Assembly (NCBI RefSeq): GCF_019393635.1
Contig: NC_057863.1
Location: forward strand, 3,274,334 to 3,338,333
From: Dromiciops gliroides
Taxonomy: Eukaryota > Chordata > Mammalia > Microbiotheria > Microbiotheriidae
Reading direction: 5' to 3'
DNA: 64,000 bases
Shown here: in pieces, positions 43,588-54,939 of the stretch
Numbering within the stretch: position 1 is the stretch's first letter
How the letters are laid out: each line of letters opens with the position of its first letter
Made by a program: the position numbers and the translations under genes
The notes under the pieces: generated by a model
What the model saw: only the letters and a program-made list of their open reading frames with translations
Told to the model about the DNA's origin: nothing
Databases searched by the model: none

Positions 43588-44309
43588 TGATGGAGGAGGT
43601 AAAGAAGGGGCTAACAGACAAATCCAAGACCCATCTCTAATTTTGAGCTGAGCTCCAAGAGGGGCTATAACTTACAGCCCCCAGTTCTGGATAACTTACT
43701 TAAGGCTTGGGCCCTCATCAAAGTTGGGATCTAGGTTTTTGTTAACTGGTACCTGGAGCTCTGGCTCCTGTTAATTACCCCCATTAATCACCACCCACAA
43801 GAAAAACATAAAGAGACAGGACACAGAGACCTTAACTGATAAATGTTAATGTTAATACCCAGAAATTGGGCCTAAAAAAGAAAGATCCAAAACACCAAGA
43901 CACTCCGACCTTGGCAAGTTGAGGTAGGTTTTTATGAACATGCACAGAAAAGGCCAAATTTGTCCCCAGATTCACCTTATGATGAGTGAACTCCCAAACC
44001 ATACTTCCAGGGGAAAAGGGACCCCCCCTGGGGGGTTGGCTTAGGCCCCCAGGCACTCCAAATTAGGACAGGCCCTCCCCTGGACCTCCCTATGGTGGAT
44101 TATTATTATGAGACTGATAATCAATTTATCCATACTATAAATATAACAGCTTCTCTTTTCCTATTTGAGAGACTCCTTTCCATTTTTCTGTAACTCTCCC
44201 TGTGGTCAATGGTCTTTCAGTAAAACTTGGGAAACTGAGTCACTGAGTCTTGTCATTCTTTTGGGACGCCTCACCATCAATCTGATCACCTTAATTCCAT
44301 CCCACATCA
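43588..44309 (+). mobile_element. Solo LTR, family A copy 2
   Basis: 722-bp LTR beginning TGATGGAGGAGG and ending CCCACATCA, with an exact GAGA duplication at 43,584-43,587 and 44,310-44,313. Diagnostic blocks are shared with the other A copies: AAAAGGCCAAATTTGTCCCC, TTTATCCATACTATAAAT (TATA-like) and the AATAAAACTTGGG equivalent. It inserted into the head of a MAR1-type SINE. Confidence 0.9.
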
Positions 44310-44512
44310 GAGAATGCTGGGCCTGGAGTCAGGAAGACCTGAGACTTCCCAGCTGTGTGACCCTGGGCAAGTCACTTCACCTCTGTTTGCCTCAGTTTCC
44401 TCACCTGTCAAATGAGCTGGAGAAGGAAATGGCAAACGCTCCAGGATCTCTGCCAAGAAGACCCTAAATGGGGTCATGAAGAGTCAGAAATGACTGAATA
44501 ACAGCAACAGAA
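44310..44512 (+). mobile_element. MAR1-type SINE (head split off by LTR)
   Basis: GGGCCTGGAGTCAGGAAGACC, CTCAGTTTCCTCACCTGTC, AAGACCCTAAATGGGGTC and GTCAGAAATGACTGAATAAC. The end resembles a BovB/RTE-type 3' terminus, which suggests RTE machinery moved it. Its first bases lie left of the LTR at about 43,570-43,587. Confidence 0.75.
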
Positions 44513-44514
44513 TA

Positions 44515-44735
44515 TGTGCTGGGCCCGGTGTTGAGGGTTTTCACAAATACCTCATTTGGTTCTCACATAAGGTAGATGCTATTGTCATCCCTGTCTTACT
44601 GATGAGAAAACTGAGGCAGGCAGCAGTGGAGGGACTTGCCCAGGGTCACCCAACCGTTAATATCTGAGGCTGGATTTACACTCAGGGCTTCAGGACTCCA
44701 AGTCCCACTGGCTTCCCACTGCCCCACCAGCTGCC
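44515..44735 (-). repeat. MIR element, minus strand
   Basis: ACTGATGAGAAAACTGAGGC, GGGACTTGCCCAGGGTCACC and TGAGGCTGGATTTACACTC are the reverse complement of MIR. Confidence 0.75.
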
Positions 44736-45960
44736 GAGCAGAACAAGGTGAATCTCCCTCTCACGAGGCAGCCTTTCATACTTAACAATGACTGGCATGT
44801 TCCCTCCTGAGTCCTGACTTCTGTTCTTATCCTTAGAATGTTGCCTGCTCTTGGGCATGGATTCGAGTCCAAGCTTGAGCCAGTGTTTCTCTAGGATGTG
44901 GGTCCTCTCTTTGGGGCTGGGCCTGGTACCTATGGACAACTTGGGCCCATGTTAGCCTTACCCTTCCTCCTGTGATGGCGGCCACTCTCCAGATAGCCTT
45001 CATTCGGGCCCTGACTGGGCCCGAGAGAAGGTCCAGAGTCTGCCAAACTCCAAATAGCTTTTTAGTCACCGAGGGGTAGCTCCTGTCCTGCCCGCCTGGG
45101 TGTGTCCTTAGTTAGCAATGCTATAGGTGGGTTTATGCCAGCTGAATCGCAGCCCCTGGGGCCAGGCCATGCCCCAGAGAGTGACCTTTCCTGTTTTCTG
45201 ATTATGTTCAACATGGTTGTCTTTTTACCCCCAGGACAAGAGGAGTCAGAAGGCGCTTAGAGAAGGTGGATCACGGGGCTTCCCTGCCCTCCTCCCATTG
45301 CCATCTTCTCTAAGTCTGGGGGCAGAGGCAGTGGAGAAAGTTCTAGAAGGCCTCACCAGAGCTGGCTGTGTGGCGTGGGGCATGTCGCTGAGCCTCTCTG
45401 AGGCTGACTGAGCTTTCTCTCATCACATTATATTATGGAGGCCTTAGTAGATGAGTCGGGGAGGGGGCTGAGGTGTGGAGAGGGACATGGCTTGGGCTGC
45501 ATTTGAACTCTTCTGCCTTGAAGGCCCACCCTCTCTTGACTTGGCCATGTGGACTTTCAGAGGGAGTGCCAGGAGAAGTGTCCCAGCCTCAGAAGGGAGG
45601 GAGCATCCTTTCTCTCTGTTGGCCTCCCCCAGGCTTGCATGGTGGGTATGGCTTTGCCCCTGAAAGCTCCCCTCCCTGGCCTCTGATTTCAGCCCAGCAG
45701 AAGCCAAAGGGGGTCTCAGACATGGAAGCTCCGAGTGCACAGCTGGCCAAAGCCACCTTCCTATCTAGCATCTGCCTGCTTTTGGTACCTGGGAACTGCT
45801 GGTCCCATGGAGGGAGTCCTGCCCACAAAGGGAGGGGGTTGGGGCATAGTGCTCTGCACCTACTAAGGCTTAAGGAACTTTTCATTCATTCATTCATTGT
45901 TGACAGACTCCCAGACCTAATGCTCAGTTCTTGGGATTGGGGCAGAATGGCTGATGGGTG
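44736..45960. other. Unassigned spacer
   Basis: About 1.2 kb with no gene recognised. The 164-codon frame at 45,473 has no identifiable domain and overlaps frames on the other strand. A short CATT repeat is at 45,881-45,898. Confidence 0.4.
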
Positions 45961-46655
45961 GGTGTAGCAAAAATTTGGCCCACTTGGACTCTGAAGAAAG
46001 GTTTTAATGGAGAGTGAAGAGATTTAATTAGGTGTTGATTAGGGCCTGCCTGAGCTGAAGGGCCCTCACTCACCCAAGGTGGGTGGAAGAAGAGATTAAA
46101 AAGGGTGGCCCCTCAGGGAGGGTGTCCAGCCCCAGGGAAGATCTCCAGAAAGCCTTATGGGATTGAAGCTCTCCCCCACAGCCTGAACCAACCAGCCTGA
46201 GACTTGGCGACTTGTGGACCCTACCACGGTAAGAGCAGCCCTCCTCTTCCTTCTCTGTAGCAGAAAGGCTTTGGAGAAGAAGGGGGGGGGGCAGGGCTGG
46301 AAGCCCAGCCTTGCTGCTTCCCGTGCCCCGGGCGAGACACTTTCCTAGGAGCTCCCTATTCTTGTCAGAAAAGAAAAGGGACGAACCCCCAAGACCTCCC
46401 AGGTCTCTTCCAACTAGAGGTCCAGGCTGCTTCTGCATCTCCTAACTGCACCCCGCCCCCTCCCCCGGCCGGGCTCCCCTGACCTCTTCCCTTACTACTT
46501 TCTTCTCTCCCTCCCCAAAAGGCATTCCTGCCCGGCTCAGGAGAGCCAGCCTTGTAATAGGGACATGTGTTTGTTTGACTGCTGAAGCTGGGTGGATTTA
46601 TTGACAAGATTTACCCTTGATTTCTGTGCCTCACTTGGATCCCCTCAGGGCCTTT
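45961..46655. other. Unassigned; possible LTR remnant at left
   Basis: The plus-strand start TGTAGCAAAAATTTGGCCC followed by AAGGTTTTAATGGAGAGTG has the look of a reversed LTR tail, but no matching far end or duplication was found. The rest is unassigned. Confidence 0.25.
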
Positions 46656-47286
46656 CTTTTTAATTAAAAAAATTGTCATTTTATTGATACCTTTCATTTT
46701 CACATCACATTTCACATTTATTCTTGAGTCTATCTCACCCCACTTTCCTCCCCAGTGAGCCCGTCCTAGGAACCAGGAGTGAAAAAGAAAGACCGGTCAG
46801 CAAAACCTTTCACAGCTGATGGTACAGGTGGCCAACAGGACCTGCCCATCCTGGTCCGTGCGTTTGCTTCCCCAGTGGAAGCAGGGAGGGAAATAGGTTT
46901 TCTAAACTCTTCATCCAGGGCCCAGGCTGGTTGTTATTATCCTCACCCAGACCACCTTGTCTTCACAATTGTGTTGCTAATTCTGCTGACATCTTTGAGC
47001 ATCAGTTCATGTAAATCTTCCCACACTTCTCTGAAGTTTCAGATACATACTTACAGGAAAGCAGTTTTCTCTCATGCAGTTTCTTTACCTGTTCTCCATG
47101 GGATGGCTGGAGGGACCTTGGCATCCATTTAGACTAACCTGTAGATGAAAGGAATCATCCTTGGAGGTCTGTGACTTCCCTGGGTAATATGCCCAGCAGT
47201 GGGAAATTGCTTTCCATAATGGCAAGAACAGTCTTCTCTTGCATCAAGGAAATGCCCCTCGCTTCTTTCCACAGTTCCATCTATAT

Positions 47287-47292
<6 letters not shown>

Positions 47293-47322
<30 letters not shown>
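47293..47322. repeat. (CT)n microsatellite
   Basis: About 15 CT units next to a SINE tail. Confidence 0.93.
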
Positions 47323-47325
<3 letters not shown>

Positions 47326-47326
<1 letters not shown>

Positions 47327-47462
47327 GGTCATTTTTTTGGTGAGGCAATTAGGGTTAAGTGACTTGTCCAGGGACACACAGCTAATGTCAAGAATGGATT
47401 GGAACTCGGGTCCTCCTGATTCCAGGGCCAGTACTCTATCCACTATGCCACCTAGCTGCCCC
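47326..47462 (-). mobile_element. tRNA-derived SINE, minus strand
   Basis: Reverse SINE with a shortened middle (GCTAATGTCAAGAATGGATT), ending GCCACCTAGCTGCCCC. No certain duplication. Confidence 0.88.
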
Positions 47463-47765
47463 TGGTTTTTTGGGGGCTTCTAAGAGAATATTTCCTAGGC
47501 AGGGTTAGTTTGGGTTAGTATTTCAAGGCACCAAAAGACCGCTTTGGCTCAGCCTCTTGTCCCTATCCAACCAGCTTGTCCCTGTGTCTAAAAGAAGGGC
47601 AGATACTCTATATTTCAGTAAAACAAACTCTTGTAGAGTACTTACTTACTAGGCCCAAAGCACTGGGTGAATGGGAAAATCCACCCTGGCCTAACAATAG
47701 TCTGTGTTGAATCCATTTGTAATGGGAAAAAAAGTCAATTCAACAACTTAACCTAACATCTTTGT

Positions 47766-47766
<1 letters not shown>

Positions 47767-47817
<51 letters not shown>
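47767..47817. repeat. (CA)n microsatellite
   Basis: About 25 CA units. Confidence 0.96.
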
Positions 47818-47820
<3 letters not shown>

Positions 47821-48170
47821 TGCACACACCACATAATCTCTCTCATCTATCAATCAGCCCATAAATAGTTATTGAGTGCCAATAATGTGAGGTGCCAGGC
47901 ACTGGGATAAGTGCTGGGCATACTAGAAGAGGCAGTAGTAGCATCTCTACATCAAAGGATAAGCACAATTTAGTGAATTTTTTGGCATAGTCTAAATTAT
48001 TTTCCAGAATAGCTGAATCAATTCACAGTTATACCAATAGTTTATCAATGTGACTATTCTTCTACAACTTCTTTGATAATAATTTTTATTTTTTGTCAAG
48101 TTTAATGGGTATGAGGTAGAACTCCTCAGTTGTTTTAATTTATACTTTCCTTATTATTAGTGATTCGGAT

Positions 48171-48300
48171 CTTTTTTTTTGCGGGACAATGAGAGTTAAG
48201 TGACTTGCCCAGGGTCACACAGCTAGTGTCAAGGATGGATTTGAACCCAGGTCCTCCTGACTCCAGGGTTGGTGCTTTATCTACTGCACCATGCTTTACC
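48171..48300 (-). mobile_element. tRNA-derived SINE, minus strand
   Basis: Reverse SINE, more diverged at its head (GCACCATGCTTTACCCCTCC in place of GCCACCTAGCTGCCCC). Confidence 0.85.
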
Positions 48301-48480
48301 CCTCCCCTTATTAGAAAAGCCTCTAGCACTTCTGCCTTATAGATATTCTTGACTGGTTTTCAAGGCTTTTCATTTGAGGATTGTGATGGTGAAGATGATA
48401 ACAGAGATCTAGTGGGTATTTGCTTAAGGTTTGAAGTCACTGTACATACTATTTCTGTGCTAGATGTCTAGCTATCTATC

Positions 48481-50789
48481 CAAATTTAATATGGGCATGG
48501 GGTAGGGCTATGGCAAACAGGGAAATGCTAGAGAAGGAAACTCCCTCTGTCAAAGGAGGTGTTTTGTATGTTTTGTGCAACTGATTGAGTTGGAGAATTG
48601 CCCAGAGCTCTGAGAGCACTGCAAGGCAGGGGAGGACTTAGGGGATGTTTCTCTGTAAGCTGGACTTGAGTGGCTATGAGCCCCCTGGCTCCCTTTTGCC
48701 TCAACAGACTTATCTCTATTGAATCTAGAGTTAAATCATACTTGATGACTTAACAAAGGACCCATCACACAATTGATTAGCAGTCCCCTGTCTCCTGTCT
48801 GCTTTAATGACTTTTGTCATCTTGGCTGTCCCCATCAGAAGCCAGGTTTTGTGTCCTTTAGTTACAGAGAGCTAAAGATGGCACACAGTTCCCCAAATAC
48901 CAAAAGAGTAGCACCAAGACCTCTTTAAATGAGGGATTGGCTAAAACTCCTAGTGCCAGGGTTAAAATTAGGGTTAAAATTCAGCAGCAACAGCAGCTAT
49001 GCAGTGTCTAGTTTTGACTAGACCAGAAGACTGACCCAGGGGATGGAGACTAGACTCTTTGCCCAGGCAGCATTGAACAGAAGCTGAAAAGTCTGGGGAA
49101 GAGTGAGAACCAGACAACTCAGACTGGCCCATTGGTTATCTGGCCACAGGAACAGATGGAAGAAGGAGTTTTCCCATGGTCCAGATAGGCTTTCCATGAG
49201 GAAGAAATGTTACCAGAACCCAACTTAGGGGAGGAATGTCTGTTCTAGATCTAAATCCACTCCGAGGTAGATGGGTTGAGCTGGCCAAATGGGTCTAAGT
49301 CTGAGGTCATGAAGGCTCTGGGAGAGGGGGCCTAGGGCAAAGAACAGTGAGCCAAGGAGGAGCCAGTGGAAGAGCTGCAGACATGGTAGACTGAGGATGC
49401 GAGGTTCTAGTGGCAGAAGAAGGGCTTTTGCTAGCCCTACCCAAGAAACAGATTGCATGAGATGCATACAGATCAGAACCCAAAGGACTCCTGGATACAG
49501 AGTTGGATGTGTCTGTGACTCAAGCAGATACTGAGTCAGCTCTCCTGTGGAAGGCAGTGTTGGAGTCCATGATGTCTGTGCAGCAAGGTCCTGGCACCAT
49601 CAGTTGTGTGTTCAGGGAGCTCCTTTCCCCTTTTGGTTTTTGGCTGTAGGAAAAGCGGTTGTTGTCTGAATTGTTCTTTTTCCACATTTGGCTTTGAACT
49701 TGACTGTGACTGCCTGGTGCCAGGAATCTACCTCTCCTCCCTTATCTCCCCCACACAGGGGCTCACAATCTAATCTCTTTCCCATTCAGCCTTACTGCCC
49801 CACACTGCTTCCAGAGACAACTGTGACACCAACTTTACGTTCTATGCTCCTCCCTAATTCTGAGCTTTTGAAGAGGAATTGGAAAAGAACTGTTAGAGAT
49901 GGGATCTCAGCCTATCACTGGCCTTGTAAGAAGAATGTCAGGCTAGGACATCCCATTTCAGCACAGACGAAATGCGGGCTGCCTATGAGGTCAGGGGAAA
50001 GTCCTGGTCCCAGAGCTGAGACCAGGGAAGTTCACACCTCATAGAGATCAGTCCATAGTGATGAGCCATGTTAACTTTTTGGAAGCAGAATCTTTCCTCT
50101 GCTCTTTGTATCCTGTACAAAGTAGGCGGTCTTGGGCAGGTACTTATTGCAGCAAAGAAGGGAAGCTCTTTGGTTGGGTGGATTCTGCTGAGGAGAGAAC
50201 AATGAGAGGATTTGGTGGAGCCTGGATGCTAGCTGGGTTCTGAAAACCTCCAGATTGAGATTCCTTTATAGGAGCAAATGTCCAGGACCTTTGCCAATCT
50301 CTTCTTCTTTTCCTTGATGTCTTAGAGTCGTGTCCGCTTGGTAGAATCTTGTATTTCAGGTTGATGGTAACAAAGAAGAAATGATTCTCAACTCTGCCTC
50401 CAAAAACCCCAAACCAATAAACCTGCACTTGCCCAGGGTGATGATTGCTTCTGAGGAACTTTCACTGGGCTTGGGCCATCCAAATGGAATCAGTCTGTTC
50501 TCTTCATCTTCTTACACTGGATGGCTCTTCATCCCTCTAGAGAGGCCCAAGCCTCTCCTAGAATCTCCACCCATGTCATCATTATTCACCCCACAGGGGG
50601 CTTTGGTGGCCACCAAATTGTATTTTATGTGAAGGGAAAGAGAAAATGACATCAATGGACAGTGGAAAATGATGGTTTTTTGGGGGCAGGAAGAAGCTGT
50701 TGTATCCCCACTAAACTAGCTTTTCTTTTGGAATTTAGTCCCCTCCGAAAGGGAGGAGAAGTCACCTCCCAGCTTCATGATAACACCCC
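48481..50789. other. Unassigned spacer
   Basis: About 2.3 kb with no recognised gene or repeat. Frames are short and unsupported. Confidence 0.4.
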
Positions 50790-50932
50790 TAGAGCTGGAC
50801 GGGATCTCTCTAGTCAGTCCTATTCCTTTATCTCTGGGAAACTGGGGCCCGAGACCTGCCCAAGATCCCTCAGAGAGTTTTAGAGGTGGGCTTTGAAACT
50901 CAGTTTCTCTCTCCAGGCATGGATCTGAGCTG
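50790..50932 (-). repeat. MIR-like fragment, minus strand
   Basis: CTCTGGGAAACTGGGGCCCG, GACCTGCCCAAGATCCCTCA and GGGCTTTGAAACTCAG follow the reversed MIR order. Confidence 0.55.
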
Positions 50933-50936
50933 ATCT

Positions 50937-51582
50937 TGATGTGGGGTGGATTTAGGGTCAAACTGATCATGAGTCATCCCAAAAGAATTACAAGACTCAA
51001 TGACTCAGTTTCCCAAGTTTTGTTGCAAGACTGTGAGTGATCACAGGGAGAGGACTATGAAGGTGTCTCTTGAATAGGAAAGAAAAGACAGTTATATTTA
51101 TAGTATGGATAAATTGATTATCACTCATTATAATAATCTCTACCTTAGGGAGGTACAAGGAAGGGCTTATCCTAATTTGGAGTTCCTGGGGGCTTGAGCC
51201 AACCCCCCCCCCCCAGGTGGGTGCATTTTTCTGTGGAGGTGTGTTTTGGGGGTTTACACATCATAAGGTGAATCTGGGGACAAATTTGGCCTTTTCCTTC
51301 CCATGCCTAGTTTCAAAATATTTTCATTTATCAGTTAGAATTTCTATCCCCTGTCTGTGTATCACTGTTATAGTTAAGGTTTCTATGACCTGCCTCTTTA
51401 TGTTCTTGTTATAAGTGCTGATTAATGTGGGTGGGGAGAACCCAGGCCCTGACTTGTATTCATGAAGACTCAAGTCTTAAGTTATCCATTAACTGGGGTC
51501 TGAATCCCTCTTGGAGCTCAGGTCTAAGTGAGAGCTCGGGTCTTGGGTTTTTCTATTAACCCCTTTTTTGCCTCCTACATCA
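50937..51582 (-). mobile_element. Solo LTR, family A copy 3
   Basis: 646-bp LTR with perfect terminal inverted hexamers TGATGT...ACATCA and an exact ATCT duplication at 50,933-50,936 and 51,583-51,586. It is about 600 bp from an opposite-strand copy of the same family. Confidence 0.92.
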
Positions 51583-51586
51583 ATCT

Positions 51587-52182
51587 CTCACAGGCAGGTG
51601 AGGCTGAGCTTATCTGCTGCCTCAGTAGGAGCCATCACTTCCTCAGGAGAGCACTGGGGAGGCTTATGATTCCCTTTGCAACTGGAGCTCATGGGATTGT
51701 GGAGGCAGGGGAAGAGGAGCAAGTACTTGGAGAACGGGCAGCCCCTTCAACCTCATCCCATTCCCCGCCCTCCTACTTGGGGAAGAACAAGAATGCCCTT
51801 CGGTTCCGGCTTCTGGCTTCCGGCCTATTGCTCCCAGACTCCTCCCAAACCACAAGAAATCCATCATCCAATAATAACCGTGCCAACTGTTGCATTCTGG
51901 GATAATGGGGTCTGTCTTCACAGCAATGCTGTAAGAGTGAGGAGCCCAAGAAAACAGATTATAGAGTTGGTCCCTGATTTAGGAAGAAGAATGAATTTAA
52001 GAATACCAGCTTCTGGAGGGGAGGAGTTGGTTCCTTTTTGTCTCCATATCCTCAGGGCTTCATCCTGAACAAACTTTTACTTGGGTGGATCAGGGAGTGT
52101 CCCCTCCCATGATGCAGATCGCTGCCCATTCTCAGCCATCCCTCTGGGCTGACTTTAAGGCTAGTCTTCCTATACCTTTGTC
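51587..52182. other. Unassigned spacer between inverted LTRs
   Basis: No recognised gene or repeat. Confidence 0.4.
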
Positions 52183-52186
52183 ACAA

Positions 52187-53456
52187 TGATGTAGGAGGCA
52201 AAAAAGGGGTTAACAGAAAAACCCAAGGCCCAAGCTCTAATTCAGATCTGAACTTTAAAAGGGATTCAGACCCCCATTAATGGATAACTTAAGATTTCTG
52301 TCTTCAATAATACAAGTCAGGGCCTAGGTTCTCCCTACCCACATTAATCAGCACTCATAACAGGAACATAAAGAGGCAGGTTATAGAGACCTTAACTATA
52401 ACAATGATACACTGACAGGGGATAGAAATTCAAACTGATAAATGAAAATATTTTGAAACTAGCCATGGGAATCAGAAAAAGATGTGCACAGAAAAGGCCA
52501 AATTTGTCCCCAGATTCACCTTATGATGCGTAAACCCCCAAAACACACCTCCATGGAAAAAGGTGCCCACCTCGGGGGTTGGCTTAAACCCTCAGGAACT
52601 CCAAATTAGGATAAACCCTCCCCTTTACCTCCTTAAAGTGGAGATTATTGTAGTGAGACTAAATCATTTATCCATATTGTTGAGGGCGCAGAGCACCCTA
52701 GAAGTTCTCTGGGGCACGTCAAGGAATCTTTTCCTTGAGAAACTAAACCAGAGGACAGATAAACCTAGAGAGAGAAGCAGAACCAGATGGGACCTCCACC
52801 CTTCATTCTGATCTCCCTTACCCCTGGGGAGATAAGTTTGGGTGTGGCTGCTGCCTTTGTATCCTGGAGAGAGAGATGGCTTGAGAGATCTGTAGCCACC
52901 CCTCACCCAATCCCCCCCAGCTACCACCAGTGGGGGATGGTCCTCCCTCACTAAAGGAACTTTCCACAGTCAAATGGTCACCCCTCCCCCCATAGGTCCT
53001 CTATAAAAGTACCTGCCAGTCTCCTGCTCAAGGAAATTGGTACCTTGGAGCCACGTGCTTTGTGCCTTTCTCCCCAAGAGAAGTCCAAGGATTTCTCTTG
53101 GTTTCCCTTCCCTTCCCTCCCCTCCCCTTCCCTTCCCTTCCCTTGCCCCTAAATAAACTACCATCTTATTCTAACTGCTTTTGTGTGCAAGAGGGTGTAA
53201 TTCTTTAAAGAGGAATTCCTAAGAACCCCAACCCCTACCCCTAACCCAAACCCATACCCCATTTCTCCCCATAACAATACTATAAATAGAACCATCTTTT
53301 CTTTCCCTATTCAAGAGATACCTTTCCACTTTTCTGGTTCTCTCCCTGTCTTCACTAGTGGTATTGCAATAAAACTTGGGAAGCTGAATCAGTGAGTCTT
53401 GTAATTCTTTTGGGACACCTCATGATCAATTTGAGCCTAAATTCCATCCCACATCA
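52187..53456 (+). mobile_element. Solo LTR, family A copy 4, split by a family B LTR
   Basis: Begins TGATGTAGGAGGC and ends CCCACATCA, with an exact ACAA duplication at 52,183-52,186 and 53,457-53,460. Without the insert it is about 667 bp. The insert interrupts the TATA-like TCCATACTATAAAT region. The polyadenylation-like GCAATAAAACTTGGG is at about 53,367-53,381. Confidence 0.92.
52678..53276 (+). mobile_element. Solo LTR, family B copy 2, nested
   Basis: 599-bp LTR beginning TGTTGAGGGCGCAGAGCA and ending CCCCATAACA, flanked by ATAT (52,674-52,677) and ATAC (53,277-53,280), a 4-bp duplication with one change. It contains TATAAAAG at about 53,002 and AAATAAAC at about 53,150, a plausible promoter and polyadenylation signal. 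A CCCTT-rich stretch lies between. Confidence 0.9.
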
Positions 53457-53460
53457 ACAA

Positions 53461-53745
53461 GGCTTCACAATGCCAAGTGCCTTCCTTGAGTTCTCTGGCC
53501 ATCAGTTGGACAAAACTTGGGCTGCTCAATGGTTAGCATCTTGTATTCCTATTCTCTTTCTTCCACTGTATATGTGTCAATCTGCTCACTCTGTACCCAT
53601 CAGATTCCTTACCAAAGGCTCTTTTAAAAGTAGAAGAGAAAAAACCTCCACAACAAATCACCACACTTTTAAATGTTTTAGACCTGTGGGGGTCTGGGAC
53701 CTTCCTCTACTTTGCAAAGAAGTGGAAGGGTGTGGGGAGATGTTT
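53461..53745. other. Unassigned spacer
   Basis: No recognised feature. Confidence 0.4.
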
Positions 53746-53760
53746 TCTCCTCTATCTTCT

Positions 53761-53937
53761 TTTTTTTTGTTTTGTTTTAAAAAAAATTTTTTTAAGTGAG
53801 GCAATTGGGGTTAAGTGACTTGCCCAGGGTCACACAGCTAGTAAGTGTTAAGTGTCTGAGGCCAGATTTGAACTCAGATTTGAATTCCTTCTGAATCCAG
53901 GGCCAGTGCTCTATCCACTGTACCACCTAGCTGCCCC
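53761..53937 (-). mobile_element. tRNA-derived SINE, minus strand
   Basis: Reverse SINE with an A/T-rich tail and an internal duplication of the box-B region (GATTTGAACTCAGATTTGAA). Targets TCTCCTCTATCTTCT (53,746-53,760) and TCTCCTCTCTCTTCT (53,938-53,952) differ at one base. Confidence 0.92.
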
Positions 53938-53952
53938 TCTCCTCTCTCTTCT

Positions 53953-54283
53953 ATAGGGCCAAACTTGGTCTTTATAATTATGTAACATTCAGTGTCATTT
54001 TTTTGTTATTATTTCTAGTTATTGTTTTTTTGTTTGCTTATTTAAAATTTTAACCTTTTTTTTTTTTTTGCATCACCATAATTTTTCCCAATTTCCCCCC
54101 ACCCCCTTTCCTGCAGAGGCATTCTCTATAATGAGGGACCACCCCTCTAGACAAACTTTCCTTTCTCCCTTTTCTATATTGTTATTAACATATTGTTTGT
54201 TAGCATAGGGTATTATATTCTGTTATTTTTGGCTGTTTCATCGAGCAAACCACATGTGTTTTTTGAAGAAACAAAGGGGGGAA
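53953..54283 (+). mobile_element. 3' internal remnant of an endogenous retrovirus, family F
   Basis: From CTGCAGAGGC at about 54,113 the sequence parallels the last 200 bases of the young 10.7-kb element: CCCCTCTAGACAAACTTTCC, TTTTCTATATTGTTATTAAC, then a purine tract AAACAAAGGGGGGAA right before an LTR. No coding frame. The left limit is unclear. Confidence 0.7.
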
Positions 54284-54902
54284 TGTGGCAAAAATTATTT
54301 GTGGTAAAAATTATTGGTATTTAGCTGACTCATTTGGGAGGGGCCACATCTGGCCCACCCTGAAGTTACGTATGCTACTGAGGTCAGAAGGAGAATTCTC
54401 CATAGGCAGTTTTTGAAGGACCTCCCCCCCTTTTGGGGGAGGAAGATTGAATGCTCCCTGAGGGGAGGCTGAGGCGCTTCTGGAATGCTAGTTCTCTCTC
54501 TCTTCTGCCTTTCCAGTGGCTGGAGCAACTGCAGACATCCCAGGTGTGGTGAGTGAATACAAATTCCTTTGAATTAGCTTGATTGGAAAAGATCTGGGGA
54601 TTGCATATACTTAGTTTAGAGTTAAGAGAATTTATCTGTATTTCTTTTCCCCTATTTCCTTATCTTTGATTTTTATTAATTTCACCTTTGTTGTTTAATT
54701 AATTCCCAAGTAATAAAATCTGATATTTTTGTGGAAAAAGAAGCTGTAAGGCTCCTTTCTTATTGGCCTGGGAGAAATATCTAAGAGGGCAGTTCAGAGG
54801 GGAGAGAGCTTTGAACCTAAAGGTCCCTCATTATTTCTGGGACCCCAGTATTTTGACGAGTCACCCAATTAACTTTCCATATATTAAATTTCAGTCCCCA
54901 CA
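54284..54902 (+). mobile_element. LTR, family F
   Basis: 619-bp putative LTR beginning TGTGGCAAAAATTATTTGTG and ending TTTCAGTCCCCACA, preceded by a polypurine tract. AATAAAATCTGA at about 54,713 could be its polyadenylation signal. Its sequence is unlike families A-E. No left LTR is present, so no target duplication can be tested. Confidence 0.72.
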
Positions 54903-54939
54903 ATAACAAAGAATATTTTGGGTTTTTAAGACAAAAAAA

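Larger units (their letters stand above)
46660..48480 (-). mobile_element. LINE-1 remnant, minus strand, interrupted
   Basis: AAATCTTCCCACACTTCTCT, CATAGTCTAAATTATTTTCC, AATTCACAGTTATACCAATA and TTTATACTTTCCTTATTATT parallel antisense L1 3' sequence seen at 55.5 kb. It is interrupted by two SINEs, a CT and a CA microsatellite and a CR1/L3-like scrap at 47,850-47,935. Confidence 0.6.

Noticed and set aside
45963..46230. Possible sixth LTR family on the minus strand
   Set aside because: Only a TGTAGCAAAA-type end was seen. There is no matching opposite end, target duplication or second copy in the window.
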